A stretch of DNA of 64,000 nucleotides from Shinisaurus crocodilurus (taxonomy: Eukaryota > Chordata > Lepidosauria > Squamata > Shinisauridae). Below, one piece after another: positions 1-10,223 of the stretch (positions are counted from its first letter, which is position 1; each line of letters starts with the position of its first letter). The stretch spans positions 211,875,825 through 211,939,824 of the forward strand of contig CM037876.1 of the NCBI GenBank assembly GCA_021292165.1. Direction: 5' to 3'. Under the pieces are notes generated by a model, which did not search any database, was not told the origin of the DNA, and was given only the letters and a program-made list of their open reading frames with translations. The position numbers and the translations under genes are program-made.

Positions 1-1331
1 ATAATGGGGTTACATGCATTATCACTCACTCAGTATTAATGGGCATATAGGATTATATGCATCACTACTTACAAACCATTTGATTTAATAGTAAATATAC
101 CTCCAGAGTTGGAAAATTAAAATGTAAATTATAAATATCAAGATGCAGATTGTACTAAGGGGGATATTTATTGTAGTTTTTTTCTGTTTAACGGGTTTGT
201 ATGCATTTCCCTTTATTCAATATAAAAGCTGTTTGATTGTGGAAGGATTGAGGACTTGAAACCACCCAGTACATGTTAAATTTAGGGTAACCAAGAAATA
301 TATGAGAAATCAAGGGTGGGTAAATCCTCATGAATATCGTTGAGTATAGTGCAGGGTAACTCCTAATAATACTTAATTAATTGTAATAACCCAGAGGGAG
401 TATCAATTGGTTCTGCTGGAATGATTTACAGCTGTCCATAGAGTATATACATGCATGCAACAGTATGGCCACTAGAGGATGTAAATGGAATAACAACCCA
501 CAAAAAAGAGAACGTAAGTGAAAATGTTGGGATTTATGGTGGTTGACTGTTTTGGAAATATGTTTGGCAACACAACAAATGTTTTTGTATTATAGAGGGT
601 AATGAAACTGATATAAGCCCGTGACTATCCTTGAAACCCTTGAGAAAGGCAAATATTGCACGAAACAAGAAGTGCAAACCGGTTTCTTGTTGGGGAAAAA
701 AACAAGTGAGGATACGGAGAATATCAGGCTTCTGGAAACCATTCCAAGGAGAAATAATGCTTTAAGCCACTCAAAAAGAAAAAACGGAGAGGAAGGCTCA
801 CTTGAAGGCCATCTCAAAAAATAAGAGTAAAGGCTGCAGCAACTCCATGAAGACAAAGAAAAAACAAAGGAAGGTTTTCATTAACTCTATAAAAATACAG
901 CAAGTTTGGTGGATGCTAAACCCCTGAAAGATAAGGGGGTGATTACCATTGGATATAATTATACATGCTGTATACTCTGTGTTACAGCATGATTAGTGAA
1001 CAGTTTGTAAAGTTTGATTATTGAAAAGTTTTTAAAGTTTATATAAATATTAAATCAATATGTGTTGTAAAAAAATGTTAAAAATTCCAAAAATAGAAAA
1101 AGAAAGTTTAAATATAATGATTGGACATGTATTGTTAAAAAGTTAAATTTTTTTTAAAAAATAGATAAAAGAAAGTTCTATCACGGTGGTGTTTTCACAC
1201 TTTCTTTGGTAAACTCTTTAATGGCATGCTGTGCTATTCCGATCCACTGCACTCTTCACAGATTTCAAGACACATCGCCTTTCTCTCATTTTGTGGCAGT
1301 TTCTTTAACCCAGGGCATAGTTACCATGTTA

Positions 1332-1499
1332 TAGATTTCATAGATCATAGAGTTGGAAGGAGCCTGCAAGGCTATCGAGTCCAACCCCCTGCTCAGTGCA
1401 GGAAACTAGAGGAGGGGTATGCCATCCAAGTAATAACCAGGCCTGACCCTGCTTAGCTTTCCACGCTCAGACAAGCTGAGCCAGCGTGAGCCACAGGCC
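1332..1499 (-). mobile_element. 5S rRNA-headed SINE with CR1-like tail, copy 1
   Basis: Read on the minus strand, the head carries the 5S rRNA internal promoter: A box aagctaagcagggtc, intermediate element cctggtta and part of the C box acttggatgg. The tail has cagggggttggactcgatag and ends ccaactctatgatctatgaa, like CR1 LINE 3' ends. The C box is mutated (atggcatacc) in this copy. Confidence 0.85.
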
Positions 1500-1545
1500 T
1501 GTATTGTGTTTTGTTTTGTGTTTTGTATTGTGTTTTGTTATCCCT
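1497..1545 (+). repeat. Low-complexity tgttttg repeat
   Basis: tgtattgtgttttg is repeated two to three times. Confidence 0.6.
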
Positions 1546-1595
1546 TGGTAGAGTATTGATTTACCTCTAGTGAATTGTCTCTAAACAGATTAGAT

Positions 1596-2102
1596 CAGGG
1601 GGTCCCCAACAGTGCCATGATGCCCACAGGGACCTCCAATGGTGCCAGCAAAGCTCCCCCCTCCCTGCCCCCTTCAAAAAAATATTTTTAAAGGAAAAAC
1701 CTGGAAAATGTTATGGCAGTCTTCTTCCTCTACCTTTCTAGTCTCCTTTTCCCTCTACCCCTTTGCCGCTTCTACCTCTATTTCTCCTTCCCTCCCAGCC
1801 TCTAGCCTCGCTATTCCCCCACTCCTCTTTAGCTCACTGTTTCTCCCCCTCCCAGTCTCTAGCCTTGCTCCTTGTCTCCCCTCCACCCCTTTGCCTTGCT
1901 GTTTGCCTCTGCCTCCCAGCCTCTAGCCCCACTATTTCTCTCCTTCATCCCACTTTAGCTCACTTTTGACTAGCCAGGCCCCCCACGGCAGCCATTATGT
2001 GACTAGTCACATCCTCCATGGGAACCATTTTGTGGTGGTGCCCACAGCAGTTTCTCAAATTCCCAACTGTGCCCATGGGTCCCAAAAGGCTGGGGACCCC
2101 TA
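1596..2102. mobile_element. hAT-like MITE with 8-bp target duplication
   Basis: Terminal inverted repeats cagggggtccccaac and gctggggacccct. The flanks gattagat (1588-1595) and tattagat (2103-2110) agree at 7 of 8 bases. The interior holds a C/T-rich minisatellite (about 1720-1965) with a unit of 55-65 bp beginning ctcccagcctctagcc. Confidence 0.75.
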
Positions 2103-2111
2103 TATTAGATG

Positions 2112-2330
2112 CAGAGCTTATTTATTTATTTAAAGCTTTTTTCACCCTGCTCTTCAGCCACGGTGACTTACAAAGATCAGGAATAAGAGTCCCGGCTGCA
2201 GGCTTACGATCTAAAAGGCATGACACAAAAGAGAAAGGGATTGGAAGGGAAGAAAAAAAAGGCAAACTCGGGCACTAGAGATTCTAAGTTATAAAGTTCA
2301 GCAGGTCATGGGGCTGGAATGAAGCACAGT
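2112..2330 (-). mobile_element. LINE 3' UTR fragment
   Basis: TTTA repeat, then cagccacggtgacttacaaa and ggcttacgatctaaaaggca, a common sauropsid LINE tail. The family is uncertain. Confidence 0.45.
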
Positions 2331-2346
2331 GGAAGGGCTGCTGCTT

Positions 2347-2505
2347 GCCTGTGACTTACGCTGGCTCAGCTGAGCGTGGCAAGCTAAACGGGGTCAGGCC
2401 TGGTTATTACTTGGATGGGAGACCCCTCCTCTAGTTTCTTGCATTGAGCAGGGGGTTGGACTTGATAGCCTTGTAGGCTCCTTCCGACTCTATGATCTAT
2501 GAAAT
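2347..2505 (+). mobile_element. 5S rRNA-headed SINE with CR1-like tail, copy 2
   Basis: Plus orientation. It keeps tacttggatgggagaccc (5S C box) and the A box with one change (aagctaaacggggtc), then the cagggggttggacttgatag and ctatgatctatgaaat tail. It lies about 1 kb from copy 1 in opposite orientation. Confidence 0.85.
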
Positions 2506-3039
2506 CCTCTCCATCTGATGGCTTCAGCAGTGACCACTGGTAGCAGGAGAGGGGGCTCTCAGTTGGAGATGTATCCAGGTACAATGGAGTGGGGGCTGGC
2601 TTCTGCTTCCTCTCCCTCTAATGGCCTCAACAGTCATATAACTATTGCAGCTACTAAGCAGCTCGAATTGCCGTCAACTCAGAGCTCTTGTCTATCTCTG
2701 TAAAAGTTCTGAAGCAACAAGGAAGAATGCAGTTGCTGTGTTTCCTGCCCTGTCCCTTCACTTGCTCCTTTGCCCTCTCCCTAGGTGGCCGGATAAAAAG
2801 AAGACAGGACTTCTGAACCTTTAATAGTTTTGCACAACCATGACAGGTGCAGGAGGCCTGCCCTCTTTTTCATCTGGCAGTGCACACCCCACCTCCTGCC
2901 TTCTGTGCTTCCTGCAGTAAGGATTGTGTTGCCCCACAACAGATGGGGGAGTAAGGATGGTGAAGGGGCCAGTAGAGGAAAGAGGCCAGTGGCTGCCTCC
3001 TCTCTTGATCATTCGTTCATTCATTTATTACATTCAGTC

Positions 3040-3744
3040 AGTCAGTCAGGCGATCACTCGTGACCTAAAAAGATTGTCTTCCAGGATAAAAAAGAAAATT
3101 TACAAAAAGGAGATTTTAAAAGGAGGAGAATTCTAAAGAAAATTGTGTAGACTCTAGCGATGGGTCCGTAAGTGACTGTGGAGGCCAATTCTAGATCCAC
3201 ACAGCTTCCCACAGTGAGGACACAGGTTACCAGATGGAAGATGGCCTTGTAAAGGATTCACTTGACGTGCTTTTTGCTTAGCACGTTTCTCCCTTTCACC
3301 TTGCACTCGAGCTTCTTCAAAGTCCATAGAACCTTTGTGAAAGGCCAACCTCCAGTTAGATCGTTCATGGGCCAGAGCTTCCCAGTTTTTGATGTTTATA
3401 TTGCATTTTTTTAGATTAGCCTTAAGAACATCTTTAAACCTCTTATATTGACCACCGATATTCCGCTTTCCATCCTTGAGTTGGGAATAAAGTAACTGCT
3501 TTGGGAGACCGCAGTCAGGCATTCGAACAACATGACCGGTCCACTGAAGTTGGCATTGAAGGATCATTTTTTCAATGCTAGTAGTCTTTGCTTCTTCCAG
3601 TACATTGACATTTGTTCGCCTATCTTCCCAAGTAATTCGCAGGATTTTCCGGAGGCAACGTTGATGAAATCTTTCAAGGAGTTGGAGGTGACGTTTATAG
3701 ATATACCACCCAATAGCAAAAGCTTCTAGAGTAGGGCTTTCCAA
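3040..3744 (-). mobile_element. Non-LTR retrotransposon 3' end (ORF2 C-terminus with zinc finger)
   Basis: An open frame of 196 residues (3744 to 3154) contains WTGHVVRMPDCGLPKQLLYS, KRFKDVLKANLKK and a C-terminal [21 protein letters not shown]2H2-like finger. This layout is that of the end of a LINE ORF2. The 3' UTR follows on the minus strand to a tail with repeated TGAC. The clade is not assigned. It is cut off by a MITE fragment at about 3731, and the ORF is a remnant, not a host gene. Confidence 0.8.
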
Positions 3745-3929
3745 CCTTCATCCCCTTCTCAGGCTAAGCACCAACACTTAAAAAACTGAGGGGAGGGTCA
3801 AATGAAACCTTCCCCCTACTAATGAGGGAAAAGATTAATACAGGTCATTAAGGATCTAGCTTAAATTTATGATACTGTGCGTACAAAGGTGTGTGTGTGT
3901 GTAGATTTAAAAGTAATGCAGGTTAATAA

Positions 3930-4363
3930 CGCCAAGCTGACACGTAGGATTTGGGTAGCAAACAAAATAAAAATAAGTTTATTTTAATTCTCAAAATCTT
4001 AGTTCCAGAAAATAACTTTAAACCTGCCTACCCCAAACACTTTGTAATTAACCTAAGTCCCTATAATTCTAAATACTTTCACTCTTCAGACAAGCACTGA
4101 TTTCTTTCAAAACTCCTGACAGACAAGACACAAATAATCCAACTCACTTAACTTCCCAACTCCCAACTCTCCCCACACTCCAAACACCGAAGCTACACAT
4201 AACCAACACTCAACTCTGACATCACTCAAACACTCCGTATATACTCCTCCCCCACCCTTTCCAAGACATCACAAACCACACCCACTCAGTTCAACATTCT
4301 ATACTCACTAAACATACTAATGCAGACATACACCAAGGAACTGAATTGTGGGGTTACACCACA
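3930..4363 (-). mobile_element. LTR-like sequence
   Basis: Read on the minus strand it has a TATA-like gagtatatacgg near 4240, then a G/T-rich stretch, AATAAA-type signals at 3960-3985 and a TG-rich end. This is the layout of a retroviral or ERV-like LTR. Ends and target duplication are uncertain. Confidence 0.4.
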
Positions 4364-4499
4364 CAGGGCTTTCCAACCTTCGGTCCCCAGATGTTGCTGG
4401 ACTACAGCTCCCAGAATACCCAGCCAGCATGGCTAATAGCAAGGGATTCTGGGAGCTGTAGGCCAGGAACATCTGGGGACCCACGGTTGGAGAGCCCTG
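4364..4499. mobile_element. Palindromic MITE (cagggctttccaacc)
   Basis: The left arm cagggctttccaaccttcgg pairs with a right arm ending ggttggagagccctg, and the arms stay complementary through ctcccagaat/gggattctgggag. The ends suggest hAT ancestry. A fragment of the same family is at 3731-3765. Confidence 0.7.
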
Positions 4500-5824
4500 T
4501 TCTAGAAGGTTCACAGTGTGATAAAACATAATATAAAATCTTTTAAGATTCAGGAATTTAAAACAAGTTATAAACAATTAACAATTAAAGTACCAGGATC
4601 CAATAAAAAAAAAAAACTAAAACCATCATCTGCTGCCAAATGCCGCTGCTTCAGATATTTTAAAGGGGCAATCCAGTTCTTTGGGTTGACAGTTGGATAA
4701 GCAAATTCTGAGAATGCTTTCCTTACTCCTTATTCCCTCTGTCTGTCCTAATACTTCCCCGTAGTACATGCCAAGCAATCGCCTCAAATCTGAAAGGTCT
4801 TCTCACCAGCACATCTCCGAAGGTCCACATGAGGTGGCTGAGGAATGCACCACTGTGGAGGGATTTAGATGCCTGGGAGCCATGTGGCAGAGTGGTGTTT
4901 GACCACACAGTTAAGCCCAGCATCACTACCCCTCTGCAGACAGGGTGGGCTGTGGGATCTGTGTGGGTGGTGGAGTCTGCATAGGAAAAGGCCCACCAAA
5001 TCTTCTGCAACACAGTACCATATTATTTCGGATACTACTCACTGCACTGTGGGAGGTCCTAAAGCTTAGAACATACACTCAAAATACAATTACAATGTGA
5101 TTTTTGCTCTTGGCCACTTGCTCAGCAGGAGCGGGCAAAACTACTGTTTTTTTAAGAGAAGATGTTAGTGATTCCCTTTCTGGGTGGTGTTGCATATGCC
5201 TGTCAATGCTTGCGAAGGTCCAGAGGCCGTTGTTCTGTGTACAAAAATGGTTGCCTCTTGTTGCACTTCTGCTTTTTGTCCCCCTCCCATTTTGACTGCT
5301 CTTTTCTTTATGCAGGGCAAATCCAGCATCTGAGTCAGAAATGGCACCATGATGTTGACCTCTGGCACAGAAGGGTTTGGCCTATAATGCAAACTGGAGG
5401 TTGGGATTTACATGCCACGTGGCAGTGCAGTTCTTGCCTCTCCAGGCTGCTACTGGTGTTTTGGGCTAATGCAGCCATAGGAAAAAGCAGGGAGGAGGAG
5501 TGAAACTGTATTTCGCTTCTGGCAGCACTTCCTGGCATCTGTACCTTCCTATGGCAATATGTTGAGTGGCTGTGGATTCCTCTCAAGATGAGCAGTTGCC
5601 TTTCTAAAGCTGGTCCATTTTCTTTCTTTTAAAGAAAAGAATAGAGATATGTAGAATAGAATTGTACTTTTAAACATTTGTAGAGGCTTTCATTCTAGAA
5701 AATACACTGAGTAGAGCTTCTGTTAAATTGAGGAAGTAGCACCTGCATTTCACACTACTGTCTGTTTGAGTGGAGCCCTCAAGATATTCTAAGACAAATT
5801 TAGCTAAATGAGGAGAATCTTTGA

Positions 5825-6068
5825 GGGCCAGTGTGGCGTAGTGGTGAGAGTGTTGGACTGGAACTTGGGAGATCTGGGTTCTAGTCCCCGCTCGGCCATG
5901 AAACTCACTGGGTGACTTTGGACCAGTCACTGACTCTCAGCCTAACCTACCTCACAGGGTTGTTGTGAGGATAAAATGGAGAGGAGGAAGAGGAGGATTA
6001 TGTAAGCCGCCTTGTGTTCCTTCCAGGAAAAAAAGGTGGGGTATAAATATAATAAATAAAAATAAAAT
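5825..6068 (+). mobile_element. Sauria-type tRNA SINE
   Basis: tRNA-like head with gtggcgtagtggtgagagtg (A box) and ggttctagtccc (B box), then a body with ctcacagggttgttgtgagg and a tail gtataaatataataaataaa. This matches the squamate Sauria SINE, which Bov-B LINE machinery mobilises. Confidence 0.88.
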
Positions 6069-7378
6069 TAGGGAGGCCATGCAGTATATTCACAAGGCCT
6101 GCTAACATTCTGCCATGTAACTCAGGATCTCAGCCTGGCCCCCACAAACTTGTCTTTTTGCCTGTCCTATTTTCTCTGGTGCCAGTTCTGAGCACCAAGA
6201 GAACCCTGTGCCCCACAGTCCCTTGTGCTTCCAAAAGAGCAGGATAAACCAATGGGGTGCGTGGTTTCATTGCTGACTGAGGAGGTGTTCCTTTTCTTCT
6301 TTGCATTTGCTGTTTCCGTGCAGCTTGTTTCTTCCAGCCCTACGAAATTCTGGGGAGGGTAACTACTTTTGCCTGCTCCTGAGTCAATGTTGGGCACTTT
6401 GCTTCAGGAGAGCCACTTGCTTATTGGTTGGGGTATAGCAGAGCCTTCCTTTTCCAACTGTGAGCCGCCTTGGCACTCTACTGATGTAAGATATGTCTTT
6501 AATATGCTGAGATACAGCTTGAAGTATGAAAATATTAAAACAATTCTGAAGGGTTTGTTGAACCTCCATAAGCATCTGGCACTTAAAAAGTGGCAATGGG
6601 TTTAGTTTGTTGCATATAGTTCAATCATTTACTGCAATATTTTTCTTAAGAAGAGATTTCTGACCAAATATTTTGGTTAAAGCAGAATTTGCAAGTATTA
6701 ACTCATCACAGTAAAAGGAAAAGTGTTAGTAAAGTGGGATAACTGAGATAAACAAATCCATCTTGGTTTGTTCCATATCTTGCACCTGTTTGAAGTTGCA
6801 GTACAGACTTCCAGTTGAATTGTGGCTTGGGTTAGGCTTTAAAATCTTCAGTGAGGTTGACACTGTTGGATGAAATGTTGGCTGTGGATATGATGTTCAG
6901 ACCATACCTTGGTTTCAAACCCTCAAGAGCCTACTGAGAGTGGAGTTAAGTGTTCCATATATCAGTCTCTCCAGTCATACCTGGAAGTTACACTGAAGTC
7001 GAAAAGGGCTTGAGAGATATCAAAATGAGGTGGCCACAATTCTCTGCACTGTACTTTCTGCATAAAAGTTAGTGTCCCCTTTATGTTTCTGTGCTTGATG
7101 AACATTTCTGGAGAGACTTGTGTGTACAATGAACTGTATATGGTGCCAGCAAATTTGGACTTCCTCTTAATACATAAGCTAGCAACTCAAGAGACTAAGG
7201 TTCCATGTATCAATGCATCCATTTGATTCTGGGACTAGGCTTCTATTCAAGTCAAACATCTACAAACTGGAATGAAGCATGTCCTGCATTATTTACTGGA
7301 TGCCATGTGCATTTCCAAACAGAATTACATTACTTTACTTCAAAAAATCTTATTTTACATTACATATATTATTTTTAC

Positions 7379-7379
7379 G

Positions 7380-7414
<35 letters not shown>
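7379..7414 (+). repeat. (GT)n microsatellite
   Basis: About 18 uninterrupted GT units. Confidence 0.95.
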
Positions 7415-7415
<1 letters not shown>

Positions 7416-7747
7416 CTACCTAATTCAAAGGAAGTCTTAGAATACTTACATACTCTTCTAAAACATTGACACGGGGGTGAAATGAAAAGGTGAATTTGGG
7501 GCTTTTATGTCAAGGATTTTTAGGAAGAGTCACTGATTGTTTACACTGACAAAGTTCTATGAGTTTTCGGCACTGTAAATGGTAAGAAAGTTGCTCCCTT
7601 TCTTCAGTGTCTTCAGGGAGATTTGCGCAAAACCTGGCAGTTTTCTCAGACAACAGCATTGCAGTATTCCCAACACATCCATCACAGTATCAAATGTGCA
7701 ATAAAGCAACAAAACACAGTTACGTTAGTTTACAATGTAGCATCAAC

Positions 7748-7823
7748 CTTCTTCTTCTTCTTCTTCTTCTTCTTCTTCTTCTTCTTCTTCTTCTTCTTCT
7801 TCTTCTTCTTCTTCTTCTTCTTC
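7748..7823 (+). repeat. (CTT)n / (GAA)n microsatellite
   Basis: About 25 uninterrupted CTT units. The poly-Leu, poly-Phe and poly-Lys open frames over it are artefacts. Confidence 0.97.
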
Positions 7824-10171
7824 ACCTTATGTTGTTTGGGAGCATGAGACACCTGCTGGATTTTATCTGCAACACCCCATGAGGGAAGCAGGGTGGAGAA
7901 ACCCATCCTGCCAAATTTCTTCTCATTCAGCTCAGGGAAACACAAAGACTCTTAAGCAGCAGCTGCAATTACTGCTGTTCCAGTTTCCTGCATCCCACAG
8001 GGGGGCTCCTCAGCAGACCTAGCAGCCTGGATCATCTGTCAGTGGATGTAGGTTGTTGTCACTTTGCTGGCGGAAGTTCTGTGCCAGCTGATTTTTCAGC
8101 TGTATCTACTGAACACCCAAGTGCTGATAAAATACCTTTTCCCAGAACTATCTTTGTGGAGGTTTTCTGGAGATACACCCTGGGTCCTGTTCCAGCATCT
8201 GAAGCCTCTATTTTTAAAATGACAAACATCCCTTCCCTGACTCATTTGACCAGTCCCCGAATCCCAATCTCTGCGACTCCAGGAAAATGAAAGAAAGAGT
8301 CATTAGTCACTAGCTCAAGGTGGACCAGCTGTCCCTTTGATGATAATAATGGGGTAGTAGCTTCCCTGCAGAGAGTGACCTACTAAAATAATAGAAATAT
8401 ACTTAAGGGCAAATTCTAACCTCATTTTCGCCACTGTTGCTACAGGGTACAAATATTGTCAGCGCATAACCTTTTGCAGGAAATTATTTGGGAACTGCTG
8501 GTCAGATACTTAGCAACGGGGATTTGCTTTTGATAAATGCAGTGTATCAACACTAAATCAGATTACGTACACTGCTGTATAAGACAATGCTAGCAATAGT
8601 TTTATAAATTTGGTGGTTATGTAAATATATTGGAGCCTTCTGGCAGGGCGCTTTAAAGTTATTCAATTTATTATTGGCCATTCTATCCCTTTGGACTCCC
8701 AGCTTGTGATACCGAATGTCAGCTAGAAAGAAGTCCCATTAATCAGACAAAAATGGTCTACAGCAAAACTTTGCATTGAACAACAATGGAAAACACTAGC
8801 AACTTCAATAAAATAATGAATCTTTGGGCCAAACTAGACATGACATTGGAGATCTGTGCATAGAATCTCCCACGTATTTTATTTTTAAAGTATTTTATTT
8901 ATTTTATTTATTTTTAATAGCTGAACTGCTAAACAGTCTTTAATCTTTAACATGTAAAGAAAAAAAGAAAAAGATGCTCCTTTCTCTGTATTTAACTTTG
9001 AAATTGCCATTGACTTTGTATTTCTGATGTTTGGTTAAGAGTTTCCTGTTTCAGAAGGTCCTTGAGTGAGCTGTCATTTTGTAGTTTTAGCTCTGTGCTA
9101 GTTCTTTGATTTTCTTGTTGTTTGGGGAATGTTGTAACATTTTTAATTTGCTTTGAAATTTTATGGATTTTTACAATTTTGGCCCAGTTCGGACATACTC
9201 TCTTTTACCTTCTCTGTGTGTGGTGGGGCAGCTAGATTGCACCTTCTAACCCCACCCACTGTACTAGCCTGCCCCACCTCTGGCACCACTGCATGCTCAC
9301 ATGCAGGTGAAACGTTTGGATAGAGTGTACATGTATTAAATCCAGTGCGCATAGTCTCAAATTGCATGGTCCATTCCTGGATTTTTATGGGGAAACTGAC
9401 CAGGTAGTTTGGTCCTACATATGTTGATTTTAGGCATATACACCCATGCATCTCCTTTAAACATTATGTCCATAAGTGGATATATGGTGGGGGAGGTTTC
9501 AGAATTGCGGGCGGGTGAGCTTGATGGATGGGATGGGAAGTTATGATCTCTCCACCCACCACATGTAGGAAGAAGGGAAAGGAGAATATCATGCAAACCA
9601 GGATGTTGCAATTCTGGCACAAGCCAAAGGGTGTGGTCAAATGATATCATTCCCATTGTTACTGTGTTCACTTTCTTGATCCAAATATTGTAGGGCAGCA
9701 GTTCCTGAATGTGGTCACCAGGAGGCCAGTAGTGATCCTGAATCTCTTTCTGGAAACATTTTTCTTGCAGATGTCCAGCATGAAGTGAGAAATCCTTTTC
9801 CTCCCGAACTCTCCATGCGCCACAGAGAGCTCAGAGGTGGGGAGGGTCTCTCACTGTGGCAGGAGAGCAGATCCCTGTCTCATCCAAAGTCCTCTGGCAC
9901 ACGCAGGGAACTCAGCAGTTGGGAGAGGTCATTCCACCATTCTGCGCCTGGCTTTAGAGATGTTGCTGCATCTGAGAATCTCAAGGGAGGGGTGCACAAG
10001 GTCGGTGGCAATCTCAAATAATGGCTGGCTAATGGAGCCCCATTGCAGAGCGTCTGCACAAAGTCCCTATGAACTATGATAGGTAGTTTTTCTTGGGAAA
10101 CAGCTGCAAGGTTTTCCTCCATGGTTAAAGACTGATAAACTCTGTTTTTGTTTTATTTCTTATCCTGGCAG

Positions 10172-10223
10172 TGTTTTAGATGATGAGAGCAGCAATCTAC
10201 GACAACAAAAGCTCGACAGACAG
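10172..10223 (+). CDS. TUB: TUB coding exon (first one visible): VLDDE segment
   Basis: The exon is 52 bp between acceptor ctggcag and donor CAG|gtgagt. Its first base, T, completes a codon split with the unseen upstream exon (Ser is expected from mammalian TUB), followed by 17 residues [17 protein letters not shown]. In TUB and TULP3 this stretch starts the conserved N-terminal helix that binds the IFT-A complex. The exon enters in phase 2 and leaves in phase 0. It is the exon shared by the alternative TUB 5' ends known in mammals, so several promoters could feed into it. No MTSKP-like first exon was recognised upstream in the window. Confidence 0.95.

Larger units (their letters stand above)
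1..10171 (+). other. TUB upstream region or first intron
   Basis: No exon was recognised here. A search by eye for a tubby first exon (Met plus a dozen residues ending in Ser at a phase-2 donor) found nothing convincing. It holds the listed MITEs, SINEs, LINE fragment, LTR-like stretch and microsatellites. 1-1300 is AT-rich and has no identified repeat, though 620-690 resembles a degraded retroelement end. 6070-7370, 7900-8870 and 9000-10170 look like ordinary intronic or flanking DNA. Confidence 0.6.

Noticed and set aside
3154..3744. 196-residue zinc-finger protein gene
   Set aside because: The motif order and 3' UTR repeated at 53228 show a LINE ORF2 end.
7379..7414. CRISPR array or other prokaryotic repeat structure
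   Set aside because: The sequence is eukaryotic; all regular repeats are microsatellites or transposon parts.
7607..7945. Open frames with poly-Leu, poly-Phe or poly-Lys
   Set aside because: They are readings of the CTT microsatellite in different frames.
1..10171. TUB first coding exon
   Set aside because: No ATG-led segment ending in a Ser codon at a phase-2 donor with TUB-like sequence was found; the first exon is probably outside the window.
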